DNA of 64,000 nucleotides from Desulfosarcina widdelii. Lineage in GTDB: Bacteria > Desulfobacterota > Desulfobacteria > Desulfobacterales > Desulfosarcinaceae. Positions 25,100-33,550 of the stretch are shown in pieces (within the stretch, counting starts at the first letter, position 1; each line of letters opens with the position of its first letter). The position numbers and the translations under genes were made by a program. The stretch spans positions 5,022,001 to 5,086,000 of the forward strand of contig NZ_AP021875.1 of NCBI RefSeq assembly GCF_009688965.1. The letters are read 5' to 3'. The notes beneath the pieces are model-generated. The model did no database searches. It was not told the DNA's origin and worked only from the letters and a program-made list of their open reading frames with translations.

Positions 25100-25608
25100 T
25101 CGTCCGCGGTTTTTATTTCCGCACCGTTTTCTTCAAAAAAGCGGGTCAGTTTTTCCTTCTCGCCGATGGGGCAGCGGGCCAGCACCCCGAAGCAATCCCC
25201 GGTAAAGCGCTCGTCATAGAGCGGTTGGGTATCGAAGCGGGGCAGACGGGCCTGGGAGATCAGCCCCAGGACATTTCCGAAGACGGCGAACAGGATGGTG
25301 AATTCGAATCCCACGATGAAAAAAGGCACCAGCGCCACGACCGGTTTGCCGCTGACGATCAGCGACCAGCGGGTGGCGGTAAAAGCGGCCAGGGAAAACC
25401 CGGCGAAAAACCCGACGATGCCGCCGACCAGGGTAAACCAGCCCACCTTGCTCTTGGGCGGCTGAAGGGCATCCTCAATCTCATGGCTGGGGATGGGGCT
25501 GTGCACCCGCTCGATGGCCCAGGAGGTCTCCCGCAGCCGGTCGATGGCGTCGGCGGCGCCGCGCTGGCTGGAAAAGACCCCCATGATGGAAATGGTATCA
25601 GCCGTCAT
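25096..25608 (-). CDS. actD: Alternative complex III subunit ActD (DUF3341)
   Basis: 170 residues; a GAAGGAGGG before the ATG. The N-terminal part MGVFSSQRGAADAIDRLRE is a small cytoplasmic domain, followed by two membrane helices (FTLVGGIVGFFAGFSLAAFTA and VALVPFFIVGFEFTILFAVFGNVLG) and LPRFDTQPLYDERFTGDCFGVL, all typical of ActD/DUF3341. It overlaps actC by 11 bases and actF by four, so the three are translationally coupled. Confidence 0.9.
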   Translation of the reverse strand: MTADTISIMGVFSSQRGAADAIDRLRETSWAIERVHSPIPSHEIEDALQPPKSKVGWFTLVGGIVGFFAGFSLAAFTATRWSLIVSGKPVVALVPFFIVGFEFTILFAVFGNVLGLISQARLPRFDTQPLYDERFTGDCFGVLARCPIGEKEKLTRFFEENGAEIKTADE

Positions 25609-26917
25609 GGGACCCTCCTTCGTGCAGGGTTTCTTTCATCTCGGTCATGGAGACCGACGGCAGATGTTTGACGAAGAGCACGAACAGGAAAAAGAAGAGG
25701 CAGAAGCTGCCGACCATGATGCCGTATTCAACCCAGGTCGGGGCGTAAAGCCCCCAGGCGTGGGGCAGAAAATCATGGGCCACCGACCCGATGATGATCA
25801 CGAAGCGTTCGTACCACATGCCCACGTTAACCAGCAGGGAGATGACGAAAAGTACCCGGATGTTGGTGCGCACTTTTTTAAAAAACAGCAGCAGCGGAAT
25901 GAGGACGTTGCACGAGACCATGATCCAGTATTCCAGGGCATAGTCGCCAAAGGCCCGCCAGCGAAAGGATTCTATCTCCACGGGGTTGTGGCTGTACCAG
26001 GCGATGAAGATTTCGGTGGCATAGGCGAATCCCACAATGAGACCGGTGAAGATAATGGTTTTGGCTACACTTTCCAGGACCCGGTCGGTGATAATGGCTT
26101 CGTATTTGAAGATGATGCGCAAGGGGATCATCAGGGTCACCACCATGGCCAGGCCCGAATGTATGGCCCCGGCCACGAAATACGGCGCAAAAATGGTGGT
26201 GTGCCATCCGGGAACCACACTCAGGGCGAAATCCCAGGAAACCACGCTGTGCACCGAGATGACCAGGGGGGTGGCCAGAGCGGCGAAAAAGAGGTAGCCG
26301 CGGGCGTAGTGGCGCCAGATTTCATACTCTCCGGTCCACCCCAGCGAAATCACGGTAAAGATCTTGCGGCGCACCCCCACGGCGCGGTCGCGGATGGTGG
26401 CCAGATCGGGCAGCATGCCGGTATACCAGAACAGGCTGCTGACCGTCAGGTAGGTGGAAATGGCCACCACGTCGAACATCAGCGGCGACTGGAAGTTGGG
26501 CCACAGGGTCCGCTGGTTGGGGATCGGCAGCATGTAGTAGACCATCCAGACCCTTCCAAGATGGATGAAGGGATAGAGTCCGGCTGTGCACACGGCGAAA
26601 ACGGTCATGGTTTCGGCGGCCCGGGCGATGGGATTGCGCCACGGCGCCCGGAACAGGTGCAGGATGGCGGAGATCAGGGTGCCGGAATGGGCGATTCCCA
26701 CCCAGAAAACGAAGTTGATCAGATAGGTGCCCCAGTGCACCGGATTGTTCTGACCGGCGACACCGATGCCCACCAGGATCTGGTAGAGCCAGCATCCGGC
26801 TCCCATGAGCACTCCGGCGAAGAGCAGGGTCACGGTGACCCAGTAGCTGCGCGGCGGCGGGTCCAGCGTATCGAGTACGGTATTATCGATGGTTTGATAG
26901 GTGAGTGTTTGCTCCAT
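25598..26917 (-). CDS. actC: Alternative complex III quinol-binding membrane subunit ActC (NrfD family)
   Basis: The start at ATG 26917 has AAAGGATC upstream; 439 residues, about ten membrane helices. NrfD/PsrC features: YWVTVTLLFAGVLMGAGCWLYQI, NFVFWVGIAHSGTLISAILHLFRAPWRNPIARAAE and PFIHLGRVW, then VSVHSVVSWDFALSVVPGWHTTIFAPYFVAGAIHSG. It is the partner of ActB at the membrane and holds the quinol site. It is separated from actB by about 215 bases containing an AT-rich repeat. Confidence 0.93.
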   Translation of the reverse strand: MEQTLTYQTIDNTVLDTLDPPPRSYWVTVTLLFAGVLMGAGCWLYQILVGIGVAGQNNPVHWGTYLINFVFWVGIAHSGTLISAILHLFRAPWRNPIARAAETMTVFAVCTAGLYPFIHLGRVWMVYYMLPIPNQRTLWPNFQSPLMFDVVAISTYLTVSSLFWYTGMLPDLATIRDRAVGVRRKIFTVISLGWTGEYEIWRHYARGYLFFAALATPLVISVHSVVSWDFALSVVPGWHTTIFAPYFVAGAIHSGLAMVVTLMIPLRIIFKYEAIITDRVLESVAKTIIFTGLIVGFAYATEIFIAWYSHNPVEIESFRWRAFGDYALEYWIMVSCNVLIPLLLFFKKVRTNIRVLFVISLLVNVGMWYERFVIIIGSVAHDFLPHAWGLYAPTWVEYGIMVGSFCLFFFLFVLFVKHLPSVSMTEMKETLHEGGSHDG

Positions 26918-26949
26918 CGGATCCTTTGTCCTATTCCGGATGAATCGGA

Positions 26950-27100
26950 ATAAACAAATCACAAGCACCAAATTTCAAATAAATTCCAAATTCCAATATC
27001 CAAATCGCAAACAGAACCGGACCTGTGGTTTGGAATTTTTTTATTGGGATTTATTTGTGATTTGTATTTTGGTTATTGTGATTTCTCCTCCAATATCATG
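26950..27100. repeat. AT-rich fold-back repeat between actB and actC
   Basis: A segment rich in CAAATTTC/CCAAATTCC on the left and TTTGGAATTTTTT/ATTTGTGATTTG on the right, so the two halves are imperfect reverse complements around 27015-27028. Composition is far more AT-rich than its neighbours. It lies inside the act operon and would form a long stem in the transcript. Confidence 0.6.
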
Positions 27101-27133
27101 ACCTGCAAACGAGTCGTGCACCAATTATTTAAT

Positions 27134-30079
27134 TTAAACGGTTTGGGTCACCTTCTTCAAATAAATCACCGCCGGTTTGGTGTTGAGATAACCCATCACC
27201 TGATAGGCTCGCGGATCCTTGATCAGCTGGCTCACCCGGCTGTTTTTGTCCATCAGGCTGCCGAAGGTCAACGCGCCGGTGGGGCAGGTCTGGGCGCAGG
27301 CCGGCACCACCTCACCATCGCGGATGGGTCGCTTTTCGTTCTTGGCCGTGTTGTGCGCTTTTTTGATACGCTGGATGCAGAAAGAGCATTTTTCCATGAC
27401 ACCCTTGCTGCGCACGGTGACGTTGGGGTTGAGCTGCATGTTCAGCGGTTTGGGCCACTGCCAGTCGAACCAGTTGAAACGTCGCACCTTATATGGGCAG
27501 TTCTGGGCACAGAAGCGTGTACCGATGCAGCGGTTGTAAATCTGGTTGTTGAGCCCTTCTTTGGAGTGATGGGGCGCATAGACCGGGCAGACCGCCTCGC
27601 AGGGGGCGTTGTCGCAGTGCTGACACATCATGGGAAGAAAGGTCATGCGGGCCATGTCGTCCGGATCGTGGTAGCGCTGGATCTGCAGCCAGGCCATCTC
27701 GCGACCCTCCAGGATGCGCTGCTCACCGACAATGCCGATGTTGTTTTCGGCGTAGCAGGCCGCCACGCAGGCCGTGCAGCCAATGCAGCGGTCCATGTCC
27801 ACGACCATGGCCCAGCGGTAGCCGTCGTGGTCGTGGGGCGGGTAGAGATCGCGCTTGGGATCGTAGCCTTCTGGGGTCGGCGGCGTCAGGGGAAAGGTGT
27901 CCATGGTCAGCCCTTCCTTGCCGTGGCCGCTTTTGTGTCCGATCTGCTCGACGGCCACGGTGGGGACGATTTTGCGGTGATACGCCACCCGGCTGCCCGA
28001 TGTGGTGGCCAGTTGAACGGCCCGGCCGGTTTTCTGCATGTTCTTCAGCGCGGCAACGAATGACGGGGCGCCGGTGTCGGCATGGGTCGATGGATCCAGG
28101 AGGGACAGCGGGTTTGTGCCCTGGCCGCTGGCCCAGCGTCCGTAATCGGTGTGCCCCTGTCCGGCGGGCACGACGACAGTGCCCGGAAACACCCCCTCGT
28201 AGGCATAAGCCGGCACCTCGATTTCGCCGTTTGCGGTTTTCAGGAGAAGGACTTCTCCTTCCCGAACCCCGGAAGCGTTCAACGTGTCCGGGTGGACCAG
28301 GGCCGTGGTCTGCCACGGAATCTGGGTCAGGGTGTCCGGCGTTTCGATCAGCCAGGGCCGGTTGGCGCCGCGGCCGTCGAAAAAACGGATCGATGGCGGT
28401 GCCAGCAGTGTCGGCGCTTCTTTCGGCGCCGGCAGGGATTCCAGGCTGCGTTTGAGCGCTGCCGTGGCCCTGAGGTTGATTCGGGGGGAGCTGCCTTTTG
28501 GGCTTGTTTCGGGAAAGCGGCCGCCTTTCTGGATGGTTTGCAGCCAGTCGGTGGAACTGCTGCTGCCCAGTTTTTCCAGCACCACCCGGGTGACCCATTC
28601 CTGATAGCTGGCGGCCGGGCGCTGGTCCTCGGGAAGCAGACCGATCATCAGGTCTCCCAGTGCCGGGGCCTGGGTAATTTTGCCCATGGCCGGCTGCAAG
28701 GTGGCCAGGGTGGCGGTGTTGCCTTCATACATATCCCAGGTTTCCAGGGCCAGTTGAACGGGCACGACGAGATCGGCATGGGCGGTTGTCTCGTCCATGA
28801 AATTGGCAAAGGCCACAACGAAACGGTCTCTGGCTTTCAGTGTATTGGCGATGCGCTCGCCGCCGGGAATGGAGAAGACGGGATTGACGTTGTTGAGAAA
28901 TACCAGCTCAACGGACCGGTCGTCCATGCCATCGAAGGCACCAAGAACCGCCGCTCGCGAATCGGCGATTTCCACCCGGTGGCGGTTTTCGAAATCGAAC
29001 AGGGAAAGATCGGGGTCCAGCACCCGATTCAACAGCAGTGCAGCCAGCTCTGCGGCCACGGCTGAACCGTTTTCGCCGGTATTGCCGGTCCCCAATACGA
29101 GGGGACGGCGGGCGGCGAGAAGTCGCCGGGTGATGACGGCCTGATCCTCGGTGGAGACGCCGGACATGAGGGCCACCGTTTCCGGGGTGTAATCCTCAAT
29201 CATATCCTTGAGCAATTTGCCAAGATTGCCGCCGACCTTGGGCCTGTCTTCCGCGGCCATCACCGATCGGATTTGTCCCATGATCACCACCGCTTCGGTG
29301 CCCGGGCGACAGCCGATCCAGCGGTCGGCATTGGCCCCGGTGAGGGACTGAAAGGGGCTTACCTGAATGAACAGACCCTTGGTGCCGTTGCTCAGCAGGT
29401 GCATGGCCTTGAATTTGCGGGCGTATTCCACCGGCGACAGCCAGGTTTCCAGGAAATCGGCGCCAAAACCCAGCAGCAGATCGGCCCGGTCCATGTTCAG
29501 GCCGGGCAGTATTGGGCTGCCAAAAAGCTGCTGGCAGGCGAATTTGAGCGATTCGTAGGCCAGGGGTTCGAAGACCACCGGGTCCGGGCCGCCAAAGTGA
29601 TCCATGACACGGGCAAACAGGTCCAACTGGGTCTGCCCCACGGTCTCGGTGATCAGGGCCACCCGTTCTTTTCCGTGATCGGCCGCGGTTTCGGCCTTTT
29701 TCCGGATCAGGTTGCCGGCTTCGTAAAAGGAGAGCGTCTGCCAGCCGTCCGGCGTTTTCAGGCAGGGTTGCTGCAGACGGTCGGGATTGTAAATTCCCTG
29801 CAGTGCTGCCTGTCCCCGGATGCAAAGGGCGCCGCGATTGGTCGGATGCAGCGGATTTCCCTCCAGCTTGATGACCCGTCCTTCCCGGTTTTTGGCCAGC
29901 ACTCCGCATCCTGCCGGGCACTCTCGGCAGGTCGAGGCATACCAGGCTGCCTCGCCGGTGACCATGTCCTCGGTGGCCTGGACCATTGTAAAGAGATTGC
30001 TTTCCGATTTGGAAGAACAGCCGGCGGCAAAGGCGACGCTGCCCATGGATGCAATTTTGAGAAAGGTTCTGCGGTTCAT
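27134..30079 (-). CDS. actB: Alternative complex III subunit ActB (molybdopterin-like plus ferredoxin domains)
   Basis: 981 residues. The N-terminus MNRRTFLKIASMGSVAFAAGC is a Tat-like signal ending in a lipobox-like Cys21. Then a molybdopterin-oxidoreductase-like region (CRECPAGCGVLAKNREGRVIKLEGNP). In known ActB this domain lacks molybdenum cofactor. From about residue 720 a four-cluster ferredoxin region follows: CIGCTACVAACYAEN, CQHCDNAPCEAVCP, CIGTRFCAQNCPYKVRRF and CSFCIQRI with CAQTCPTGAL. It takes electrons from quinol at ActC to ActA. It is the first act gene here, with a promoter about 180-200 bases upstream. Confidence 0.93.
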   Translation of the reverse strand: MNRRTFLKIASMGSVAFAAGCSSKSESNLFTMVQATEDMVTGEAAWYASTCRECPAGCGVLAKNREGRVIKLEGNPLHPTNRGALCIRGQAALQGIYNPDRLQQPCLKTPDGWQTLSFYEAGNLIRKKAETAADHGKERVALITETVGQTQLDLFARVMDHFGGPDPVVFEPLAYESLKFACQQLFGSPILPGLNMDRADLLLGFGADFLETWLSPVEYARKFKAMHLLSNGTKGLFIQVSPFQSLTGANADRWIGCRPGTEAVVIMGQIRSVMAAEDRPKVGGNLGKLLKDMIEDYTPETVALMSGVSTEDQAVITRRLLAARRPLVLGTGNTGENGSAVAAELAALLLNRVLDPDLSLFDFENRHRVEIADSRAAVLGAFDGMDDRSVELVFLNNVNPVFSIPGGERIANTLKARDRFVVAFANFMDETTAHADLVVPVQLALETWDMYEGNTATLATLQPAMGKITQAPALGDLMIGLLPEDQRPAASYQEWVTRVVLEKLGSSSSTDWLQTIQKGGRFPETSPKGSSPRINLRATAALKRSLESLPAPKEAPTLLAPPSIRFFDGRGANRPWLIETPDTLTQIPWQTTALVHPDTLNASGVREGEVLLLKTANGEIEVPAYAYEGVFPGTVVVPAGQGHTDYGRWASGQGTNPLSLLDPSTHADTGAPSFVAALKNMQKTGRAVQLATTSGSRVAYHRKIVPTVAVEQIGHKSGHGKEGLTMDTFPLTPPTPEGYDPKRDLYPPHDHDGYRWAMVVDMDRCIGCTACVAACYAENNIGIVGEQRILEGREMAWLQIQRYHDPDDMARMTFLPMMCQHCDNAPCEAVCPVYAPHHSKEGLNNQIYNRCIGTRFCAQNCPYKVRRFNWFDWQWPKPLNMQLNPNVTVRSKGVMEKCSFCIQRIKKAHNTAKNEKRPIRDGEVVPACAQTCPTGALTFGSLMDKNSRVSQLIKDPRAYQVMGYLNTKPAVIYLKKVTQTV

Positions 30080-30254
30080 ACAGGTTGCCTGTCAATGCCG
30101 GGGTTTCCATGCCGGTGACATGGATCGGTCGGTTCAGCGGTTCGTCGTACAGTCGATGGACGGGCAAAAATCTGAGAAAATCTCGCGTCGCCTTGGCGGT
30201 ACGATGGTGGAGCAAAGGGGGACCAGCAGACGCGAATTGTGGTAAATGAAATCA

Positions 30255-30283
30255 ACGATAGCAAAAGGCCAAAGGGGTGTCAA
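30255..30283 (-). promoter_or_regulatory. Putative sigma-70 promoter of the act-cco operon
   Basis: On the minus strand TTGACA (30283-30278) and TATCGT (30260-30255) are spaced by exactly 17 bases. Transcription would start near 30248, leaving a leader of about 170 bases before actB. This suggests that act-cco transcription can start independently of the nosL operon. Confidence 0.6.
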
Positions 30284-30299
30284 TTGCCGAATACGGCAA
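30284..30299. promoter_or_regulatory. Putative operator abutting the act promoter
   Basis: TTGCCG-AATA-CGGCAA is a perfect 6+4+6 palindrome touching the upstream edge of the -35 hexamer. Such a position suits a dimeric activator or repressor. The cognate regulator is unknown and no second copy was noticed in the window. Confidence 0.4.
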
Positions 30300-30390
30300 A
30301 AACAATATAAGCATATGATTAATAATGGGATATAGCTATCAGGGGGTGGGGTGGGCACCCGGATCCTATCCGGTTTGGCGCCAGGCGATT

Positions 30391-31425
30391 TTAAAAAGGG
30401 TTGGTCATCCAGACGCCGGTTCGCAGACGCCAGACCAGAGCCGGCCCGGCCGTCAGGGTCGTGAAAAGGATGATGGCAGCCAAAAGCTGCCATGCTGAAT
30501 GATGAATGCGTTTGACCGCCGGCTTTGACAGGATCGGGTGGCGGCTGCGGACGCGGTCGGCGGTCCACAAAGAGATCGAGGAGAGAACGACGACCGCAAT
30601 GCAGCCGAAAATGAGAAATCCGGCCCCGTAGTAATCCGAAAGGAAGAGGCACCAGGGGCAGGGGTGGGAAAGCACCTGGTAATAGTACACCGACCAGAAA
30701 TGTTTGATACAGATCGATGCCGCAGGGGCCCAGAGTATCATGATCGCGGCCGGCAGGATGCCCGACCCGTGTTCGGGGAGGTGAATTCTTCGGACTGCCA
30801 GGATCAGCAAACTGACGGATCCTGCCAGGTGCCCCCAAAAGGAGGCCGCCAGGAGTCGTCCGGTGACGGCCGCTGCCGATGTTTCCTCGAGTACTTGATC
30901 GTAAACCGCCGCACAGCAGCTTACCGGCGGGGTCGATTCGACTTGCATCAGGGCCAGCCAGGAATAGATAAAGGCTGCAAGGAGAAACGGTGCGGCGGTG
31001 AGCCAGATACGAGCGGCCTGCCACGTCAATCCTCCCATGGGATCAAAGCGGTTCAACCGCTCCAGCACCCACCAGGCGTAAAGGATGACCAGGGCCAGAC
31101 CCCAGAAAATCAAAGCTCGGCTGCCGTAGCTCCCCATGGCCTGCAAGACGCCGGTGCCGCACATGGCGCCGGGGACCACCCGGTGCCAGGCCACGGCAAT
31201 GCCGATCAGACCCAGCAAGGCCGCTGACGCCAGACAGGCCAATGCTCCCCTGGCCAGCAGGGCGGCGACTTCAGCGTCGCGTTCCCTGAGGAGCTGGCGG
31301 CTGTCGGTACGATTCGGTTGCCAGTCGAGAAAAACATTGACTGATCGAAGGGCAGCCAGCCCGTAAATCAAAAGTCCGGTGAAGGCCGCCGACCAGAAGG
31401 CCCACGTCAGCGGATGCCAGATCAC
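30391..31425 (-). CDS. Polytopic membrane protein with HPCPWC motif
   Basis: 344 residues from GTG 31425, overlapping the ABC ATPase stop as GTGA. About eight membrane helices. Notable cysteines are AMCGTG in an early loop, STPPVSCCAAVYD in the middle and SHPCPWCLFLSDYYG before helix six or seven. HPCPWCLF is reminiscent of the CxxC of DsbB/VKOR-type quinone-linked thiol oxidoreductases, but the rest does not clearly match them. It is the last gene of the nosL-like operon, about 310 bases before actB. A role in thiol redox or metal handling for the respiratory enzymes is inference; no family is recognised. Confidence 0.72.
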   Translation of the reverse strand: MIWHPLTWAFWSAAFTGLLIYGLAALRSVNVFLDWQPNRTDSRQLLRERDAEVAALLARGALACLASAALLGLIGIAVAWHRVVPGAMCGTGVLQAMGSYGSRALIFWGLALVILYAWWVLERLNRFDPMGGLTWQAARIWLTAAPFLLAAFIYSWLALMQVESTPPVSCCAAVYDQVLEETSAAAVTGRLLAASFWGHLAGSVSLLILAVRRIHLPEHGSGILPAAIMILWAPAASICIKHFWSVYYYQVLSHPCPWCLFLSDYYGAGFLIFGCIAVVVLSSISLWTADRVRSRHPILSKPAVKRIHHSAWQLLAAIILFTTLTAGPALVWRLRTGVWMTNPF

Positions 31426-32117
31426 GTCGGATTTCCCCGAGTCAGGCGGCCGGATGCCAGGTGGTAGCGCAGATGAAAGGCGACGGATGTCTTTAGCCGC
31501 GGATCCTGGGAACAGACCACCGTGACGGCGCCGGCATCGGCGGCAGCCCGCAGTTGTGCGATTATTTGCCGGGCATGATCATCGTCCTGAAAGGCCGTGG
31601 GCTCGTCGGCCAGGATGAAGCGGGGCTCTCCGCTCAGGGCCCGGGCCACGGCCAAACGCTGGCGCTGGCCGCCGGAAAGCTCCCTGGCTGGGAACCGGCC
31701 TAAGTCGGCCAGGTCGTTCTCTACGAGTCGTTTTTGAATTTGCGCTTGCATGCGGGACCAGGAAATTTTTCTGGGGATCAGGGGGAGAAGAAGATTTTCC
31801 GCGGCACTGATATCCGGGACCAGGGCCAGATGCTGGAAAACGATGCCCACATTGCGTCTCCACGGGTCGCGATGGTTTGCCGGCCAGCGGGAGATGGGCT
31901 GGCCGTCGGCATGAATTTCTCCGCCGGTGGGGCGCAGCAGTCCGCCCAGAAGGTTCAGCAGCGTGCTTTTGCCAGCGCCGGTTTCACCGGTGACCAGGGT
32001 GAGTGTGCCGGGGGCGAACCGAGCGTCCACCGATTCCAGGACAGGCCTTTTTGCGCTGCAACGCCCCGGCCAGTGAAAGCCGAGCCGGTGGCAGACGAAT
32101 CCGGGGATCAGTTCCAT
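31422..32117 (-). CDS. ABC transporter ATP-binding protein (MacB/LolD-like)
   Basis: Start ATG 32117 gives 231 residues. Walker A TGETGAGKSTLLNLLGG, Q-loop VGIVFQHLALVP, signature LSGGQRQRLAVARAL and Walker B FILADEPTAFQDDD. The size and the FtsX-type permease partner fit the LolD/MacB group rather than an importer ATPase. It overlaps the permease end by ten bases and the CPWC membrane protein by four. One difference: the residue after Walker B Glu-Pro-Thr is Ala-Phe rather than the common Ala-Leu/Gly-Asn. Confidence 0.9.
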   Translation of the reverse strand: MELIPGFVCHRLGFHWPGRCSAKRPVLESVDARFAPGTLTLVTGETGAGKSTLLNLLGGLLRPTGGEIHADGQPISRWPANHRDPWRRNVGIVFQHLALVPDISAAENLLLPLIPRKISWSRMQAQIQKRLVENDLADLGRFPARELSGGQRQRLAVARALSGEPRFILADEPTAFQDDDHARQIIAQLRAAADAGAVTVVCSQDPRLKTSVAFHLRYHLASGRLTRGNPT

Positions 32118-33265
32118 GGGTCGGCCATCAGCAGGTGCCAGGGTTCGTTGGCCACCTGTTTGACGGTGGCCAGAAATACTGCCGCCAGGTAAGGGATGAT
32201 TACCAAAGCGGAGATTTCCAGCAGGGCGATCAGCGCGCCGGAACGGCTGAGGACCAGGGCGGGCAGGTGCTGGCCGCCGGTGAGCCACCACGCGGCGATG
32301 CCGGCGGCCGGCGGGTAGAATACCACCGAGTAGGCCGATGCCAGCCCGGCCGCCAATGCGGGCGTCCCGAGCAGAGCGGCCTGGAAGATTTGCAGCCGCA
32401 CCAGATCGCCGGTTGTCCATCCGAGGGACTTGAGCAGACCCCAGTGGGCCTGCCGGCTGCTGCCGGTTGCGGCGGTACCGGCAACGATCCATACCAGTGC
32501 GAGGATGGCCGGCACACAGGCTACCACGGAGATGCCGCCCCTATGCACCGCTCGCTGGTGGTGCCGAAGGACACCGTCGCTGCGTCCGGTGATGTGGACC
32601 GGCCAGGGAAAGGCATCGGCCAGATCCGCCTGGATGGCAGGTTCTTCCTCTTCGTGGAAGAGACTGACGGCCAGATCGCTGGCCTCACCCGGTAACAGGC
32701 CCAGCAGCCGCCGGGCATCGTTCGGCGCCATCCAGACCAGGTCATGGGTGGCCAGACAGGTTTGGGCGGGAAAGGTGCCGACAATGGTCAATTGCAGGCG
32801 CTCCTGGCCGACGAGAATCAGGCGCCCGTCCTGAAGCGTCTCGACCACACCCCGGCCTACCACTGCCTGACCGCTGACGGGAGGCGTCAACCCTTGCAGG
32901 ATGGTTTCGGGAATCACCCCCGGCGAGGCTACCACCGTCACCGGTCCCCGGGGCCCTGTTGCGACACCCCACAGCCGGGGGGTGGGGGTCAGGGCGCCGG
33001 GGACGGATGCCGCTGCTGCCACGGCTGTCTCAGCAGGCATGGGCGCCCAGCCGCCGGCATTGATGCGTCGGACGATCAGGTCCGGCGCCTGGACCATGAG
33101 CTGGTTCCAGGTGGTCTCCATTGCCTGACTGAACAGCAGTGCTACGGCGATCAGGAAGCTCACGCTGGCCAAGCAGGCCGATACGAGAAGTCCCCGGCCG
33201 GGGCGGCGCAGAATGTCCCGCGCGGCCCAGACGAGCAGAGGGTATTCCTTGAGACCAGATTTCAT
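32108..33265 (-). CDS. FtsX-like ABC transporter permease
   Basis: Start ATG 33265, overlapping the small upstream gene as ATGA; 385 residues. One membrane helix near the N-terminus (LLVSACLASVSFLIAVALLFS), a periplasmic MacB_PCD-like domain of about 200 residues, and three C-terminal helices, the last containing ALIALLEISALVIIPYLAAVFLA. That 1+3 layout is the FtsX/MacB/LolCE architecture, used for lipoprotein release or mechanotransmission rather than import. Segment HWGLLKSLGWTTGDLVRLQIFQAALLG is the coupling region typical of FtsX permeases. It sits in an operon with a NosL-like protein. Confidence 0.85.
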   Translation of the reverse strand: MKSGLKEYPLLVWAARDILRRPGRGLLVSACLASVSFLIAVALLFSQAMETTWNQLMVQAPDLIVRRINAGGWAPMPAETAVAAAASVPGALTPTPRLWGVATGPRGPVTVVASPGVIPETILQGLTPPVSGQAVVGRGVVETLQDGRLILVGQERLQLTIVGTFPAQTCLATHDLVWMAPNDARRLLGLLPGEASDLAVSLFHEEEEPAIQADLADAFPWPVHITGRSDGVLRHHQRAVHRGGISVVACVPAILALVWIVAGTAATGSSRQAHWGLLKSLGWTTGDLVRLQIFQAALLGTPALAAGLASAYSVVFYPPAAGIAAWWLTGGQHLPALVLSRSGALIALLEISALVIIPYLAAVFLATVKQVANEPWHLLMADPWN

Positions 33266-33549
33266 CGCGTGGTCTCCACACCGACGGTGTAGCGTAAATC
33301 GATTCCCGGATGCAAGGTTTCCGGGTGGCGCAGCGGCGTACCGGCACTCCAGAGGGCTGGCGCAGAAAGGGCCAGGGACATCATCCATCGGCTCGCTTCG
33401 GTAGCCCCCTTATCCTTCCGGATCAGCAGATCGGCAGCAATGGAAAAAGCGATCAGCGCCACAACGGAAAAGGCAATCGCCACCAGAAGGCCGGCTCCCT
33501 TGCAAGGTGCCGGCACATCCGTTCTATTTTGGATGAAAGCGGATTTCAT
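33262..33549 (-). CDS. Small single-span membrane protein
   Basis: 95 residues from ATG 33549. A basic N-terminus is followed by one helix (GAGLLVAIAFSVVALIAFSIAADLLI) and a periplasmic tail. It begins one base after the nosL-like stop and its own stop overlaps the permease start (ATGA), so it is part of that operon. I do not recognise a family; it may be an accessory subunit of the ABC system. Confidence 0.7.
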   Translation of the reverse strand: MKSAFIQNRTDVPAPCKGAGLLVAIAFSVVALIAFSIAADLLIRKDKGATEASRWMMSLALSAPALWSAGTPLRHPETLHPGIDLRYTVGVETTR

Positions 33550-33550
33550 G

